Source: Gemmatimonadales bacterium (GTDB lineage: Bacteria; Gemmatimonadota; Gemmatimonadetes; Gemmatimonadales; GWC2-71-9). Taken from it: 26,607 nt of DNA. The DNA lies in NCBI GenBank assembly GCA_013812695.1, contig JACCSZ010000445.1, positions 1-26,607 of the forward strand. Direction: 5' to 3'. Below are positions 8,233 through 15,324 of this stretch, in pieces. Numbering within the stretch: position 1 is the stretch's first letter; each line of letters opens with the position of its first letter. Below the pieces are notes generated by a model. It was not told the DNA's origin. It saw nothing but the letters and a program-made list of their open reading frames with translations, and ran no database searches. Position numbers and translations under genes: made by a program.

Positions 8233-8787
8233 TCAGGAGAGCTTGACCGTCGGGGTCGCCCGCTCCGTATCGTCCGTGATCTCCCACAGCTCGGCCGGCG
8301 CGGCCTTCGCGAGGCCTGCCATCAGGAGCGTCGGGAACGTCGCCTGCTTCGTGTTGTACTGGGTCGCCACGTCGTTGTAGTGTTGGCGCGCGAACCCGAT
8401 CTTGTTTTCCGTGCTCGTCAGCTCTTCCTGGAGCTGCGCCACATTGCCGGTCGCCTTGAGGTCGGGATAGGCTTCGGTCAGCGCGAACAGCCGCCCCAGC
8501 GCCTGACTGAGCTCGCCCTCCGCTCTGGCGGTCTGCTGCACGCCCGTGGCACTCACCGCCCTGGTGCGTGCCGAGATGACGGCCTCGAGGGTCGACCGCT
8601 CGAAGTCCATGGCACCCTTCACCGAGTTGACCAGGTTCGGGATCAGGTCATGCCGGCGCTTGAGTTGGACGTCGATCTGCTTCCACGCGTTCACCACCAT
8701 GTTCTTCAGGCCGATGAGCGCGTTGTAGGCGCCGATGACCCAGAGCACGACCAGCACGAGAACGACGAGGAGAATGAGCGCGATCAT
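8233..8787 (-). CDS. lemA: LemA family protein
   Basis: 184 residues, the family's usual size. One N-terminal membrane helix (about 2-24, MIALILLVVLVLVVLWVIG) is followed by the LemA signature YNALIGLKNMVVNAWKQIDVQL.RRHDLIPNLV and a long three-helix bundle with ALGRLFALTEAYPDLKA and the TENKIGFARQHYND segment. LemA proteins are membrane-anchored helical proteins, repeatedly encoded beside M48 proteases; their biochemical role is unsettled. The ATG at 8787 is chosen because AGGA lies 6 bases upstream and the membrane helix starts at once; reading the frame further upstream only gives a shadow of the preceding gene. The gap after the MerR-like gene is 8 bases. Confidence 0.95.
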   Translation of the reverse strand: MIALILLVVLVLVVLWVIGAYNALIGLKNMVVNAWKQIDVQLKRRHDLIPNLVNSVKGAMDFERSTLEAVISARTRAVSATGVQQTARAEGELSQALGRLFALTEAYPDLKATGNVAQLQEELTSTENKIGFARQHYNDVATQYNTKQATFPTLLMAGLAKAAPAELWEITDDTERATPTVKLS

Positions 8788-8795
8788 GGGCGATC

Positions 8796-9431
8796 CTAGG
8801 GCGACACCAGTCCGGCGAGCGCCTGGCGAAGCGACTCGGCGATCAGCCCCACGTCCCCGTTGAGCCGGATCACGGGATGCTGCTCGTCGATCAGCACCTC
8901 GATGCCCGGCGTCACCACGATGCGGCGGCAGACCATGCCGGCCGCCGACGCACCCTCCACCGGCGAGAGCCACCCGAGCACCGCGCGTCCCACCCGGCCG
9001 CGCCCGGTGCCGGGCGCCTCCAGCAGCGCGAGCCGCTCCGGGCGCGGCAACGCGGGGCCCAGCACACTCGCCACGCGGCGCTCGATCAGGTCGCCAGTCA
9101 GGCCCGCGAACTCGCGCGTCATGGTCTCGAGCGTGGCGCCCTCCATCTGGCGCAGCTTGATGGCGAGCACCTGCAGCAGATGGCGATACGAGTAGACCGC
9201 CGCGGTCCCCCGCCCGTCGGGCGGACTCACCAGCCCGCGTGCGACGTAAAAGCGGATGGTGCGCTCGCTCGGGCGGGCGCGCGCGGCGGCGTTCACCGGT
9301 ACGACGCCCGAGGCGTCGAGGATGCCGGCCGCCAGCGCCGCGAGGTCGCGAAGACCCCAGGGCGCGAGCGCGCGATACTCCCGCAGCGTGCCGAGTGGGT
9401 CGGGCGGAGCGGCCACCAGGCCCGCGGTCAT
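8796..9431 (-). CDS. MerR-like transcriptional regulator
   Basis: 211 residues. A winged-helix region at about 50-115 has the MerR pattern: RPSERTIRFYVARGLVSPP, then YSYRHLLQVLAIKLRQMEGATLETM. It is unusual in having about 50 residues before the HTH, where MerR proteins normally start with it. The C-terminal region (about 165-211, RRIVVTPGIEVLIDEQHPVIR) is beta-rich with no Cys cluster, so a metal-sensing role is not supported; it may bind a ligand or partner. The ATG at 9431 overlaps the stop of the upstream receiver gene (ATGA), which fixes the start. Position directly before lemA-htpX suggests it regulates this operon, but this is inference. Confidence 0.82.
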   Translation of the reverse strand: MTAGLVAAPPDPLGTLREYRALAPWGLRDLAALAAGILDASGVVPVNAAARARPSERTIRFYVARGLVSPPDGRGTAAVYSYRHLLQVLAIKLRQMEGATLETMTREFAGLTGDLIERRVASVLGPALPRPERLALLEAPGTGRGRVGRAVLGWLSPVEGASAAGMVCRRIVVTPGIEVLIDEQHPVIRLNGDVGLIAESLRQALAGLVSP

Positions 9432-9835
9432 GCCGGTCCGTTGCCCGCGCGCCGGCCGTGGGACTGGGTCTGGGCGAGCGCCGCCTGGATGGTGGCGTGC
9501 AGCATGTCGAGCGTGAACGGCTTGAGCAGCAGGGGACACCGCCGCAGCTCGTCCGGCCAGTGATCCTTCTCGGCAAAGGTGTCGCCGGTCATCAGCACGA
9601 TGCGGTCCGCCAGCAGGGGCCAGCGGTGCATGAGTGCCACGAAGAAGGTGTCGCCGGACATCTGTGGGAGATGCAGGTCGAGCAGCACGAGGTCGACATC
9701 GGTCTCGTGCAGGACCTGGTAGGCCAGGTGCGCGTCGGCCGCGGTCACGACCTCGCAGCCGATGGCGCGGAGCGCCCGCTCGAGCGTCCGGCGCAGCGCC
9801 GGCTCATCGTCGACGATCAGAATTCGGGGCGTCAC
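9428..9835 (-). CDS. Single-domain response regulator (receiver only)
   Basis: 135 residues, essentially one receiver domain with a short basic tail. The key residues are intact: D9/D10, phosphoacceptor D53 in LLDLHLPQMSG, T83 in LMTGD and K105 in LLKPF. With no output domain it must act through protein contact or as a phosphorelay intermediate. The GTG start overlaps the stop of the AraC-type gene by 4 bases, and its own stop overlaps the MerR-like start by 4 bases, so three regulatory genes are tightly coupled. Candidate partners in the window are the degenerate-receiver AraC protein and the ATPase-less HisKA protein at 6051-7175; neither link is demonstrated. Confidence 0.92.
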   Translation of the reverse strand: MTPRILIVDDEPALRRTLERALRAIGCEVVTAADAHLAYQVLHETDVDLVLLDLHLPQMSGDTFFVALMHRWPLLADRIVLMTGDTFAEKDHWPDELRRCPLLLKPFTLDMLHATIQAALAQTQSHGRRAGNGPA

Positions 9836-10635
9836 GACGCTTCGGCTTGCCGGGCCGGCGTGAAGTAGCGGCTGTTGACCATGGCCAGCGCGTCTTCGGT
9901 CGACAGCGACACGCGAAGCTCGCCGGCCGTGAGGCCGAAGACCGCGCGCAATTGCATTTGCAGGGTCTTGGTCTTGCTGTAGCCCAGTCGCAGCGCGACG
10001 TCTTCCACCGTATACCCCGGGTCAGCCAGCAGGCGGTGCGCGTACAGCAGCCGCGTCAGCACCATCACCACCCGCGGCGACGGCAATCCCACCTTCGTGA
10101 ACCAGCGTTCGCACGTCCGGCGCGTGAGCCGGGCCCGGTCGGCAAGCGCCGTGACGGTCGGCCCATCCCCGGGCTCGTGCAACATGTCCCCGAGCGCCAT
10201 TCGGAGCGTGGGCGGCAGATCGCGGAGCATCTGGCCCATCCCCTGGATGACCTGTTGGGACGCACTCTGCTCGAGCTCGGCCATCAGCGCGCTCCGAAGC
10301 AGCCGCGGGGCGTCCTCGAAGCGGTGCACGATCACACGGCGGATTCCGCTGCGTCCGAGCTCGAGGAGCGCCCCCGCGGAAGCGGGCGCCACCTCGGTAT
10401 AGACCAGCAGCGGAAGGGATGGGAAAAACTGCCGTAAGCGTCCGATACCATGGGTCTTGGGCGTGGGGCTGCCAAGAAGGGGGTCCACCACTGCCATCTC
10501 GACCGGCTTGGCGCGGATGGCCTCTACCGCCTCCGGCCACGTGCTGGCCGCCTCCCACTCAAACGTGGCGGGATCGAGGGAGCGAAGCCGGAACAGTCGC
10601 TCAGCAGGCACGGCCGCGAGAAGGAGATGTCGCAA
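9832..10635 (-). CDS. AraC-type HTH regulator with degenerate receiver-like N-terminal domain
   Basis: About 267 residues. The N-terminal 1-120 has receiver-like strand-helix order but is degenerate: no acidic pair after strand 1 (HLLLAAVP), an Asp at the phosphoacceptor position (D51 in MAVVD), a Thr in LLVYT, and no Lys near VIVHRF. Residues about 158-240 form an AraC-type double HTH, with LADRARLTRRTCERWF as the first helix pair and YTVEDVALRLGYSKTKTLQMQLR as the second. It probably binds DNA as a response-regulator-like protein that does not need standard phosphorylation. The start is uncertain: a TTG at 10635 with AGGGG upstream begins exactly at strand 1; a GTG at 10716 would add 27 unlikely residues. 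First gene of the operon leading to lemA and htpX. Confidence 0.75.
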   Translation of the reverse strand: MRHLLLAAVPAERLFRLRSLDPATFEWEAASTWPEAVEAIRAKPVEMAVVDPLLGSPTPKTHGIGRLRQFFPSLPLLVYTEVAPASAGALLELGRSGIRRVIVHRFEDAPRLLRSALMAELEQSASQQVIQGMGQMLRDLPPTLRMALGDMLHEPGDGPTVTALADRARLTRRTCERWFTKVGLPSPRVVMVLTRLLYAHRLLADPGYTVEDVALRLGYSKTKTLQMQLRAVFGLTAGELRVSLSTEDALAMVNSRYFTPARQAEAS

Positions 10636-10658
10636 AACGGCCCCTATTTGTCGCAAAA
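10628..10658. promoter_or_regulatory. Two identical direct repeats 21 bp apart (candidate AraC-type operator)
   Basis: TGTCGCAAAA occurs at 10628-10637 and again at 10649-10658, both on the plus strand and exactly 21 bases apart, two helical turns. Direct half-sites with that spacing are how AraC-type proteins commonly bind. The repeats lie between the AraC-type gene and the small peptide gene, about 80-110 bases upstream of the peptide start, a suitable place for activation there and for autoregulation. The proximal repeat overlaps the proposed TTG start of the regulator. I saw no other exact copy in this window. Binding is inferred. Confidence 0.6.
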
Positions 10659-10736
10659 AAGGCCTAAACCGATGCCTGGGCCTCTTGCAAGTTATGGCTG
10701 CCCTGCACCCCAACACGAATGCCGAAAGGGAACACC

Positions 10737-10880
10737 ATGTCCCGGACTACGACGAAATGGGTCGCCTTGGCTTCGCTGGCACTGGCCGCCTTGACTTCCA
10801 CTGCCTGCACCCGTAGCGACGCCACCGGCCCGTCCGATCCGAGCACGCCGGCGTTCGAGAACCAGGGGTCGAACAACTAG
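10737..10880 (+). CDS. Small secreted or lipoprotein-like peptide, 47 residues
   Basis: A complete short gene: ATG, 47 codons, TAG. AAAGGG (10725-10730) sits 6 bases before the ATG. The product has a basic N terminus (SRTTTK), a hydrophobic core (WVALASLALAALTS), then STAC with Cys24, resembling a lipobox although position -3 is Ser instead of Leu. The mature part is only about 23 residues, polar and Pro/Ser/Thr-rich, ending FENQGSNN. It matches no family I recognise. It could be a small lipoprotein or an exported signal peptide. Two direct repeats lie upstream, and its TAG overlaps the stop of the TPR gene on the opposite strand. Its size puts it below common annotation cut-offs. Confidence 0.65.
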   Translation: MSRTTTKWVALASLALAALTSTACTRSDATGPSDPSTPAFENQGSNN

Positions 10881-12121
10881 CTGGCCGCCGCGGCGTATTC
10901 GCGGAGCCCGACGGCCACCGCCAGCACCGCCGGCGAATTCTCCAGGCCCGGCGGCGGCGTGGCGACGGCGGGCTCCGGCGCCTGGCAGTCCTGGAGGTTG
11001 CTGAGGGTCTTTTCGAACCGGAAGTACCAGGCGTTGAGGTGGTGCGTTTCCGACAGATGCATCCCCACCGTCAGCAGGTGACGTCCGCGCGCCATCTGGC
11101 CAAATCGCGCCAACCCCACACCCGACTTGTAGTTCAGGTCCGCCAGCATGCTCGGCGGCATCCGGTCCTTCAGCTGTTCGGCTTCCGCGCGTCGCCGCTC
11201 GAACGCCATCCGGTTGCCGGCGCTCGACTCGAGCTCCATGAGCTCGAGCACTGCGTTAGTGCGCACCAGGAAGCTCGTCCGCGCGCCGACGACGATCTCG
11301 AAGGCTAGTCGCGCACCGTCCGTGGCACCGATATCCTTGAGACCGATGGCCAGGTCGCCGAGCACCCGCATCCGTTGCAGGGCGTCTTCAGAGTGCTGGA
11401 AGGCCTCGTAGTTGGCTTGTACGGCCTCGACCTGCCGGCCCTCGAGCGCGAAGATCGCGCCCAGGTCCGTCAGGGCCATCGCCTGCACGTCGCGCAGGCC
11501 CGCCGCTCGGGCGGCCTCGATCACCACTTCCACTGTGGCACGCGCCAGCGGGAGATTGCCCTGGCCTCTCAGCACCGCGCTCCGGCCGAGCCGGGCACGA
11601 AGCGCCAGGACCCGGTCTCCGGCGCGGTCGGCCGCGGATTCGGCGGAGAGATAGCAGTTGGTGGCTTCGTTCCACCGGGCCAGCAGACGGTGAAGCCGCC
11701 CGGCGAACAGCGCCGACGCGGCGAAGTCCAGCGCCGGCACACCTGACCCGTGGGTCCGAACCGCTAGCCCGAGCACCTCCATGGCTTCCTCAAGCCGGCT
11801 CTCGTGCTCGAGAAAGTAGGCGTACGCCATCAGGCTCAGCCGGAGGCCGGCGAGGGGCTGTGCGCCGGCGGGAATGGCCTCGGCGATCCCGTGCAGATGA
11901 GCGCTCTCGGGGGAGTCGGCCGGCAGCTCCCGCAGGTGGCGGCGGACCGCGTCCATCTGCCACAGCAGCCCTTCCTGCGCGCCGGCCCGTTCGTCCTGCA
12001 GGAGCACCCGGTCGACCAGGCGTGCTAGGAGATACGCCCCGAGTGCCAGCCGCGCTGAAACGCTGCGCTCCCGCTCATGCTCGGCGCGCGCGCGCTCCAG
12101 AAAGGGCGCGTGCGTCAGCAC
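10877..12121 (-). CDS. Large TPR-repeat protein
   Basis: 414 residues from the GTG at 12121, almost wholly helical and without signal peptide or membrane helix, so probably cytoplasmic. Helix-turn-helix repeats run from about 90 to 360: LMAYAYFLEHESRLEEAMEVL, FAASALFAGRLHRLLARWNEA, LGRSAVLRGQGNLPLARATVE, LTDLGAIFALEGRQVEAVQAN. No DNA-binding or enzymatic domain is seen; such proteins bind peptides or partner proteins. The frame stays open 17 codons upstream to a TAA, and that stretch reads as protein (LFTPQQLFGEVEASAD). It contains no ATG/GTG/TTG, but a CTG at 12169 has GAGGA 6 bases before it, so the true start may be CTG, giving 430 residues. Convergent with the 47-residue peptide gene, stops overlapping. 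Confidence 0.8.
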   Translation of the reverse strand: MLTHAPFLERARAEHERERSVSARLALGAYLLARLVDRVLLQDERAGAQEGLLWQMDAVRRHLRELPADSPESAHLHGIAEAIPAGAQPLAGLRLSLMAYAYFLEHESRLEEAMEVLGLAVRTHGSGVPALDFAASALFAGRLHRLLARWNEATNCYLSAESAADRAGDRVLALRARLGRSAVLRGQGNLPLARATVEVVIEAARAAGLRDVQAMALTDLGAIFALEGRQVEAVQANYEAFQHSEDALQRMRVLGDLAIGLKDIGATDGARLAFEIVVGARTSFLVRTNAVLELMELESSAGNRMAFERRRAEAEQLKDRMPPSMLADLNYKSGVGLARFGQMARGRHLLTVGMHLSETHHLNAWYFRFEKTLSNLQDCQAPEPAVATPPPGLENSPAVLAVAVGLREYAAAAS

Positions 12122-12183
12122 ATCTGCCGACGCCTCGACTTCACCGAACAGCTGCTGCGGCGTGAACAGAGCTTATCCTCGTG

Positions 12184-12237
12184 TTGAGGGTGCCTGGGGG
12201 TAGAAGCTAGTATCGCCCTCGGGCGGTCCGGGGGCAA
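12184..12237. promoter_or_regulatory. Overlapping divergent promoter-like elements
   Basis: On the minus strand, TTGCCC (12232-12237) and GATACT (12209-12214) are 17 bases apart, and would start an mRNA a few tens of bases before the TPR gene's GAGGA site. On the plus strand, TTGAGG (12184-12189) and TAGTAT (12208-12213) are 18 bases apart, about 100 bases upstream of the prepilin-like gene. The -10 hexamers overlap, so the two transcripts would compete. Predicted by sequence only; promoter consensus in this lineage is not established. Confidence 0.4.
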
Positions 12238-12313
12238 GGGCGCGCACTTTTCGGCATAAGGTGGCAAGATTTGGGTGGCGATCGGCGGGCTCGCGGCCGC
12301 TACCGTTCGCCCC

Positions 12314-12739
12314 ATGCAACGAGGCGTCACGCTCCCCGAACTCGTTCTCACCCTGATCATCGTGGGGCTGCTGCTGGGTATTGCGCTCCCGCGGCTGCGC
12401 CATCTGGCCGACCGACTGGCGGTCGACCGCGCTGCTCAGGAAATAGTCGCCGCGCACCGCCGCGCGCGCATGACCGCCATCCTCAAGAGCCGCGTTCTCG
12501 AGCTCACCATCGACGCCGATGACCTGACTCTCCGCCCCCGCGGCGACACCACGCGACTCTGGCAGGCCCGCGGTCCGGCCTCCACCCAGGTGGCGCTCGC
12601 CGGGCCGCGCCGAACACTGCTGTTTTCACCCGTGGGCATGACCTTCGGGCTCTCGAACGCATCATTGCGGCTCGCGCGCGGCACCGCCAGCCGCACGATC
12701 GTCCTGTCGCGCCTAGGCCGCATCCGCATCGTGCCCTGA
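12314..12739 (+). CDS. Type IV prepilin-like / GspH-FimT-type pseudopilin
   Basis: 141 residues. A very short basic leader MQRG is followed by VTLPELVLTLIIVGLLLGIALPRL, the classic prepilin peptidase site (cleavage after Gly4, Glu at mature position 5) and a single hydrophobic helix. The C-terminal region is a small beta-rich domain with Arg-rich strands, as in GspH/FimT minor pseudopilins. Such proteins are processed by PilD and assembled at the tip of type II secretion or type IV pilus fibres. The ATG at 12314 gives a normal leader; a GTG at 12275 in the same frame would lengthen it by 13 residues. No other pilus or secretion gene lies nearby, so it is a solitary locus. Confidence 0.8.
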   Translation: MQRGVTLPELVLTLIIVGLLLGIALPRLRHLADRLAVDRAAQEIVAAHRRARMTAILKSRVLELTIDADDLTLRPRGDTTRLWQARGPASTQVALAGPRRTLLFSPVGMTFGLSNASLRLARGTASRTIVLSRLGRIRIVP

Positions 12740-12862
12740 GCGCGCGGCCCCTCGGCTCGGACGAAGGATGACGGCACCTTCGGTGAGGGGTCGCGAGCTC
12801 CGGCCCTTCAGAGCAGCGCTTCTGGGCTGTGTCTGGGAGCGAGGAGGCCAGCGCCAGCCCTG

Positions 12863-13795
12863 TCAGCGCGCCGGAGCGAAGGTTACGTCGACGTGAACCT
12901 CGATGCGCTCGTCCATCTTGAGCACCCCGAGCATCTTGCTGAGCCCGCGGATCTTATAGTCGGTCAGCACGAGCGGGAAGTCCGTGCGTACCCGCACGCG
13001 CTCGCCTTCGCGTAGTACCACGCCCGGAAGCGACACCGCCTGAGTCACCCCGTGGATGACCAGGTTTCCCCGCAGGACCACCGGCACGCTGTCAGCCGGG
13101 CCCGGGGCCGCCGTCACCCCTTGGAGGTCGAACCGGATCGCTGGATACTTGTCCGATTCCATCGACTTATTGAGGTCGCGGTCGCGCCTGCCGTTGCCGG
13201 TCACGAGGGTCCTGACCGGGGCTTCGACCCAGCCCCGGACCGCGTTCAGACTGTCGCCGCCGGTCATTTCGCCGCGCAGCTCAGTGGTGGTGCCGACGAA
13301 GTCGCCGGCGGTGGCATGTCCGTCGAACGAGAGCGTTCCGGCCTCGACCCGGCCCGGTGGCAGCGGGTCTTGCTGGGCCCGAGCGGCGGCTGGCGAGCCG
13401 GCCAGCGCCGCCAGCAGCAGCGCCAAACCCAGACCGTACTTTCGGACCTTGTGAAGCAAGGTCGAGCGCGAGATGCCGAGCAGATGCGCCGCCTGGCGTT
13501 TGTTGCCACCGGTGTGGCGAAGCATGAGTGCGATGTGGCGTCGCTCGGCGGATTCGAGCGAGTCGGGCACCCCCTCGGCGCGTGCGAGCGCTTCGCGAAG
13601 CTGACCCAGGTCGAGGTCAGGCAGCCCGAGGTCGAGCAACAGGGCGTCGAATCCGGGCCGGCCGATCGCCGCCGCCGCCGCCGGGGCATCCGGCGCCGCC
13701 ACCGCGTGATGCCCCGCTGAGCGCAGCGCGCCCACGAGCGCCTCGCGGCGCGCTGGATCGCGCTGGAGCACGAGCAGATGCACGGGGGTCATCAT
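12863..13795 (-). CDS. Chimeric half-receiver - Fis HTH - membrane/signal segment - YceI domain protein
   Basis: 310 residues in one uninterrupted frame. Residues 5-70 look like the first half of a receiver (strand 1 HLLVLQ, strand 3 ALLLDLGLPD with D55) but strands 4-5 and the conserved Thr and Lys are missing. Residues 82-121 are a complete Fis-type HTH as at the end of NtrC-like regulators (GGNKRQAAHLLGISRSTLLHK). The HTH runs straight into a hydrophobic stretch (121-134) and an AAARAQ site (136-141) resembling a signal peptide, then a YceI lipocalin-like domain (148-310), known to bind isoprenoid-type lipids. Either this is a membrane-tethered regulator with a periplasmic YceI sensor, or YceI is also made separately from an internal TTG (13457-13459), which lacks a ribosome binding site. 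AGGT lies 7 bases before the ATG. Confidence 0.82.
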   Translation of the reverse strand: MMTPVHLLVLQRDPARREALVGALRSAGHHAVAAPDAPAAAAAIGRPGFDALLLDLGLPDLDLGQLREALARAEGVPDSLESAERRHIALMLRHTGGNKRQAAHLLGISRSTLLHKVRKYGLGLALLLAALAGSPAAARAQQDPLPPGRVEAGTLSFDGHATAGDFVGTTTELRGEMTGGDSLNAVRGWVEAPVRTLVTGNGRRDRDLNKSMESDKYPAIRFDLQGVTAAPGPADSVPVVLRGNLVIHGVTQAVSLPGVVLREGERVRVRTDFPLVLTDYKIRGLSKMLGVLKMDERIEVHVDVTFAPAR

Positions 13796-13902
13796 GACTT
13801 CAACCTACAGCCGATGTCAGGCGCGAGACAGCCGGATTGCTCATGATAGACCATTCGTCAGCGCCCTCCTATCTTCTGCCGAACCCTCCTTCGAGTGCGG
13901 GA

Positions 13903-14892
13903 ATGCCGGCACCACCCCATCTGAAGCAACTGGTCGTGGGCGATCGCATCCAGGAGCCGTTGCTGGTCTTGGAGGTCGAGCACAGGGACTCACCCAAGGG
14001 CGCGTTCACCACGCTCATCCTGGGCAACTGCCACGGCCATTTGCCCACCGCGCCGTTCTGGGCGGAGGACCAGCCCCGCCTGGCCGGCATCGAGCGCGGC
14101 ACGGTCGCGCAGGTCATCGGAGAAGTCGGCGAGTACAACGGGAAGCGGCAGCTCAAGGTCAGCTCCATACGCGTGCTGCCGCGCGCCATGGTGGATTGGC
14201 GACAGTTCCTTCCGTGCGTGGGCGACGTCACTCCGTACTGGGAACGGCTCGATCGGTGGCGCGGCGAGGTGTGTCGGCCACGGCTCCGCCGCACGCTCGA
14301 TCTCTTCTATGACGATCCGGAGTTCCGGCGCCGCTACGAAGCCTGCCCGGCCAGCACCGCCGGGCATCACGCCGAACTCGGTGGGCTGCTCAGGCATACC
14401 TGCGAGGTGGCTTCCATCGGGCGCGCCATTGCCAAGGTGTGTCGCGCCGAGGCGGACGTCGTGCTCGCCGGCGCCCTCCTGCACGACATCGGAAAGCTCG
14501 AGGCCTATAGGTGGGAAGGCGGCTTCGAGAACACCGAGCGCGGCACCCTGCTTGGCCATGTGACGCTGGGCATGCTCATGCTCGACCGCCGCGTCGCCGC
14601 GGAAGCGGCGGCGCCGTGCACCGAGCGCGAGCTGGTCATCCTCCACCACCTCATCGCCTCGCATCACGGAAAGCAGGAGTTCGGCGCGCCCGTGGCACCG
14701 ATGACGCTGGAGGCGGAAGTCCTGCACTTCGCCGACAATGCCAGCGCCAAGACCGCGAGCATGTCCCGAGCCCTCGCGGAGGTCGACAACTTCGAGGGCG
14801 ATGCGCTCGTGAGCGCCAGGACGCTCTGGACGCTCGACCGGCGCCGCGCGTATCGGGGCAGGAGTGATTGGGGTGGGCACGCCGAAGGATAG
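13903..14892 (+). CDS. YhaM-like 3'-5' exoribonuclease (OB-fold plus HD domain)
   Basis: About 329 residues from the ATG at 13903. An N-terminal OB-fold-like domain (about 5-95, VVGDRI to VSSIRVLP) is followed by an HD domain. The HD region has the YhaM pattern: HHAELGGLLRHT, GALLHDIGKLEAY (the HD pair), LLGHVTLG, ILHHLIASHHGKQEFG and LEAEVLHFADNASAK. YhaM enzymes degrade RNA or ssDNA 3' to 5' using Mn or other divalent metals. In-frame starts at 13837 (TTG) and 13843 (ATG) add about 20 residues of non-conserved sequence; the start just before VVGDRI fits homologues better, though its ribosome binding site is poor. Divergent from the YceI chimera, sharing a gap of roughly 100 bases. Confidence 0.85.
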   Translation: MPAPPHLKQLVVGDRIQEPLLVLEVEHRDSPKGAFTTLILGNCHGHLPTAPFWAEDQPRLAGIERGTVAQVIGEVGEYNGKRQLKVSSIRVLPRAMVDWRQFLPCVGDVTPYWERLDRWRGEVCRPRLRRTLDLFYDDPEFRRRYEACPASTAGHHAELGGLLRHTCEVASIGRAIAKVCRAEADVVLAGALLHDIGKLEAYRWEGGFENTERGTLLGHVTLGMLMLDRRVAAEAAAPCTERELVILHHLIASHHGKQEFGAPVAPMTLEAEVLHFADNASAKTASMSRALAEVDNFEGDALVSARTLWTLDRRRAYRGRSDWGGHAEG

Positions 14893-14902
14893 CAAAAACG
14901 GA

Positions 14903-14932
14903 ACGGCCGCCTAGTCGTGGCTAGACGGCCGT
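14903..14932. terminator. Strong hairpin downstream of the YhaM-like gene
   Basis: ACGGCCG-C-CTAG and CTAG-A-CGGCCGT form a 12-position stem with one mismatch around the 6-base loop TCGTGG. It begins about 10 bases after the YhaM-like stop. A run of five A precedes it (14894-14898), so the U-tract is on the minus-strand transcript; the plus strand lacks one. It could end transcripts from both directions, more classically from the right. Confidence 0.5.
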
Positions 14933-15324
14933 CCCACGTATGGACTATCCGAAGTCGGGGCATCGCTGCCGCCGTTCTTCTTTCACCTGCCACCGGTTGG
15001 CTGATACGCCGCTCGGGAGGGCGCGGTGAAGCCTCGGTTTCCATCCCCAAATGGAATGGCCATCCCACCTGGTTCGTCCATTCGAGCGCTGCGAGTCAGA
15101 TCGAGTCGCGGACCGACCGTTCGCACTGCATTCCGAGGCGCAAGATCGGAGTGGATGAAGCACGCGACTGGCTTCACCTGTTCAAGCCGGGGTGATCACC
15201 AGGATCAATGAGAACCTGAGCCCTTGAGTGCGTCGGCCCTCTCCCCTGATATCCCGCTCAAACCCGCCCGACCGGCCGCCACTGTGACTAGGGGTCCCAG
15301 CACGTGTCCTGCCAAGCGCGTGGC

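Noticed and set aside
8788..9576. Upstream extension of the lemA frame
   Set aside because: It is a shadow of the MerR-like and receiver genes; LemA homologues begin at the membrane helix.
14917..15195. 92-residue frame in the gene-free island
   Set aside because: No family resemblance and no ribosome binding site. It begins inside the hairpin, and frames on the other strand are equally long.
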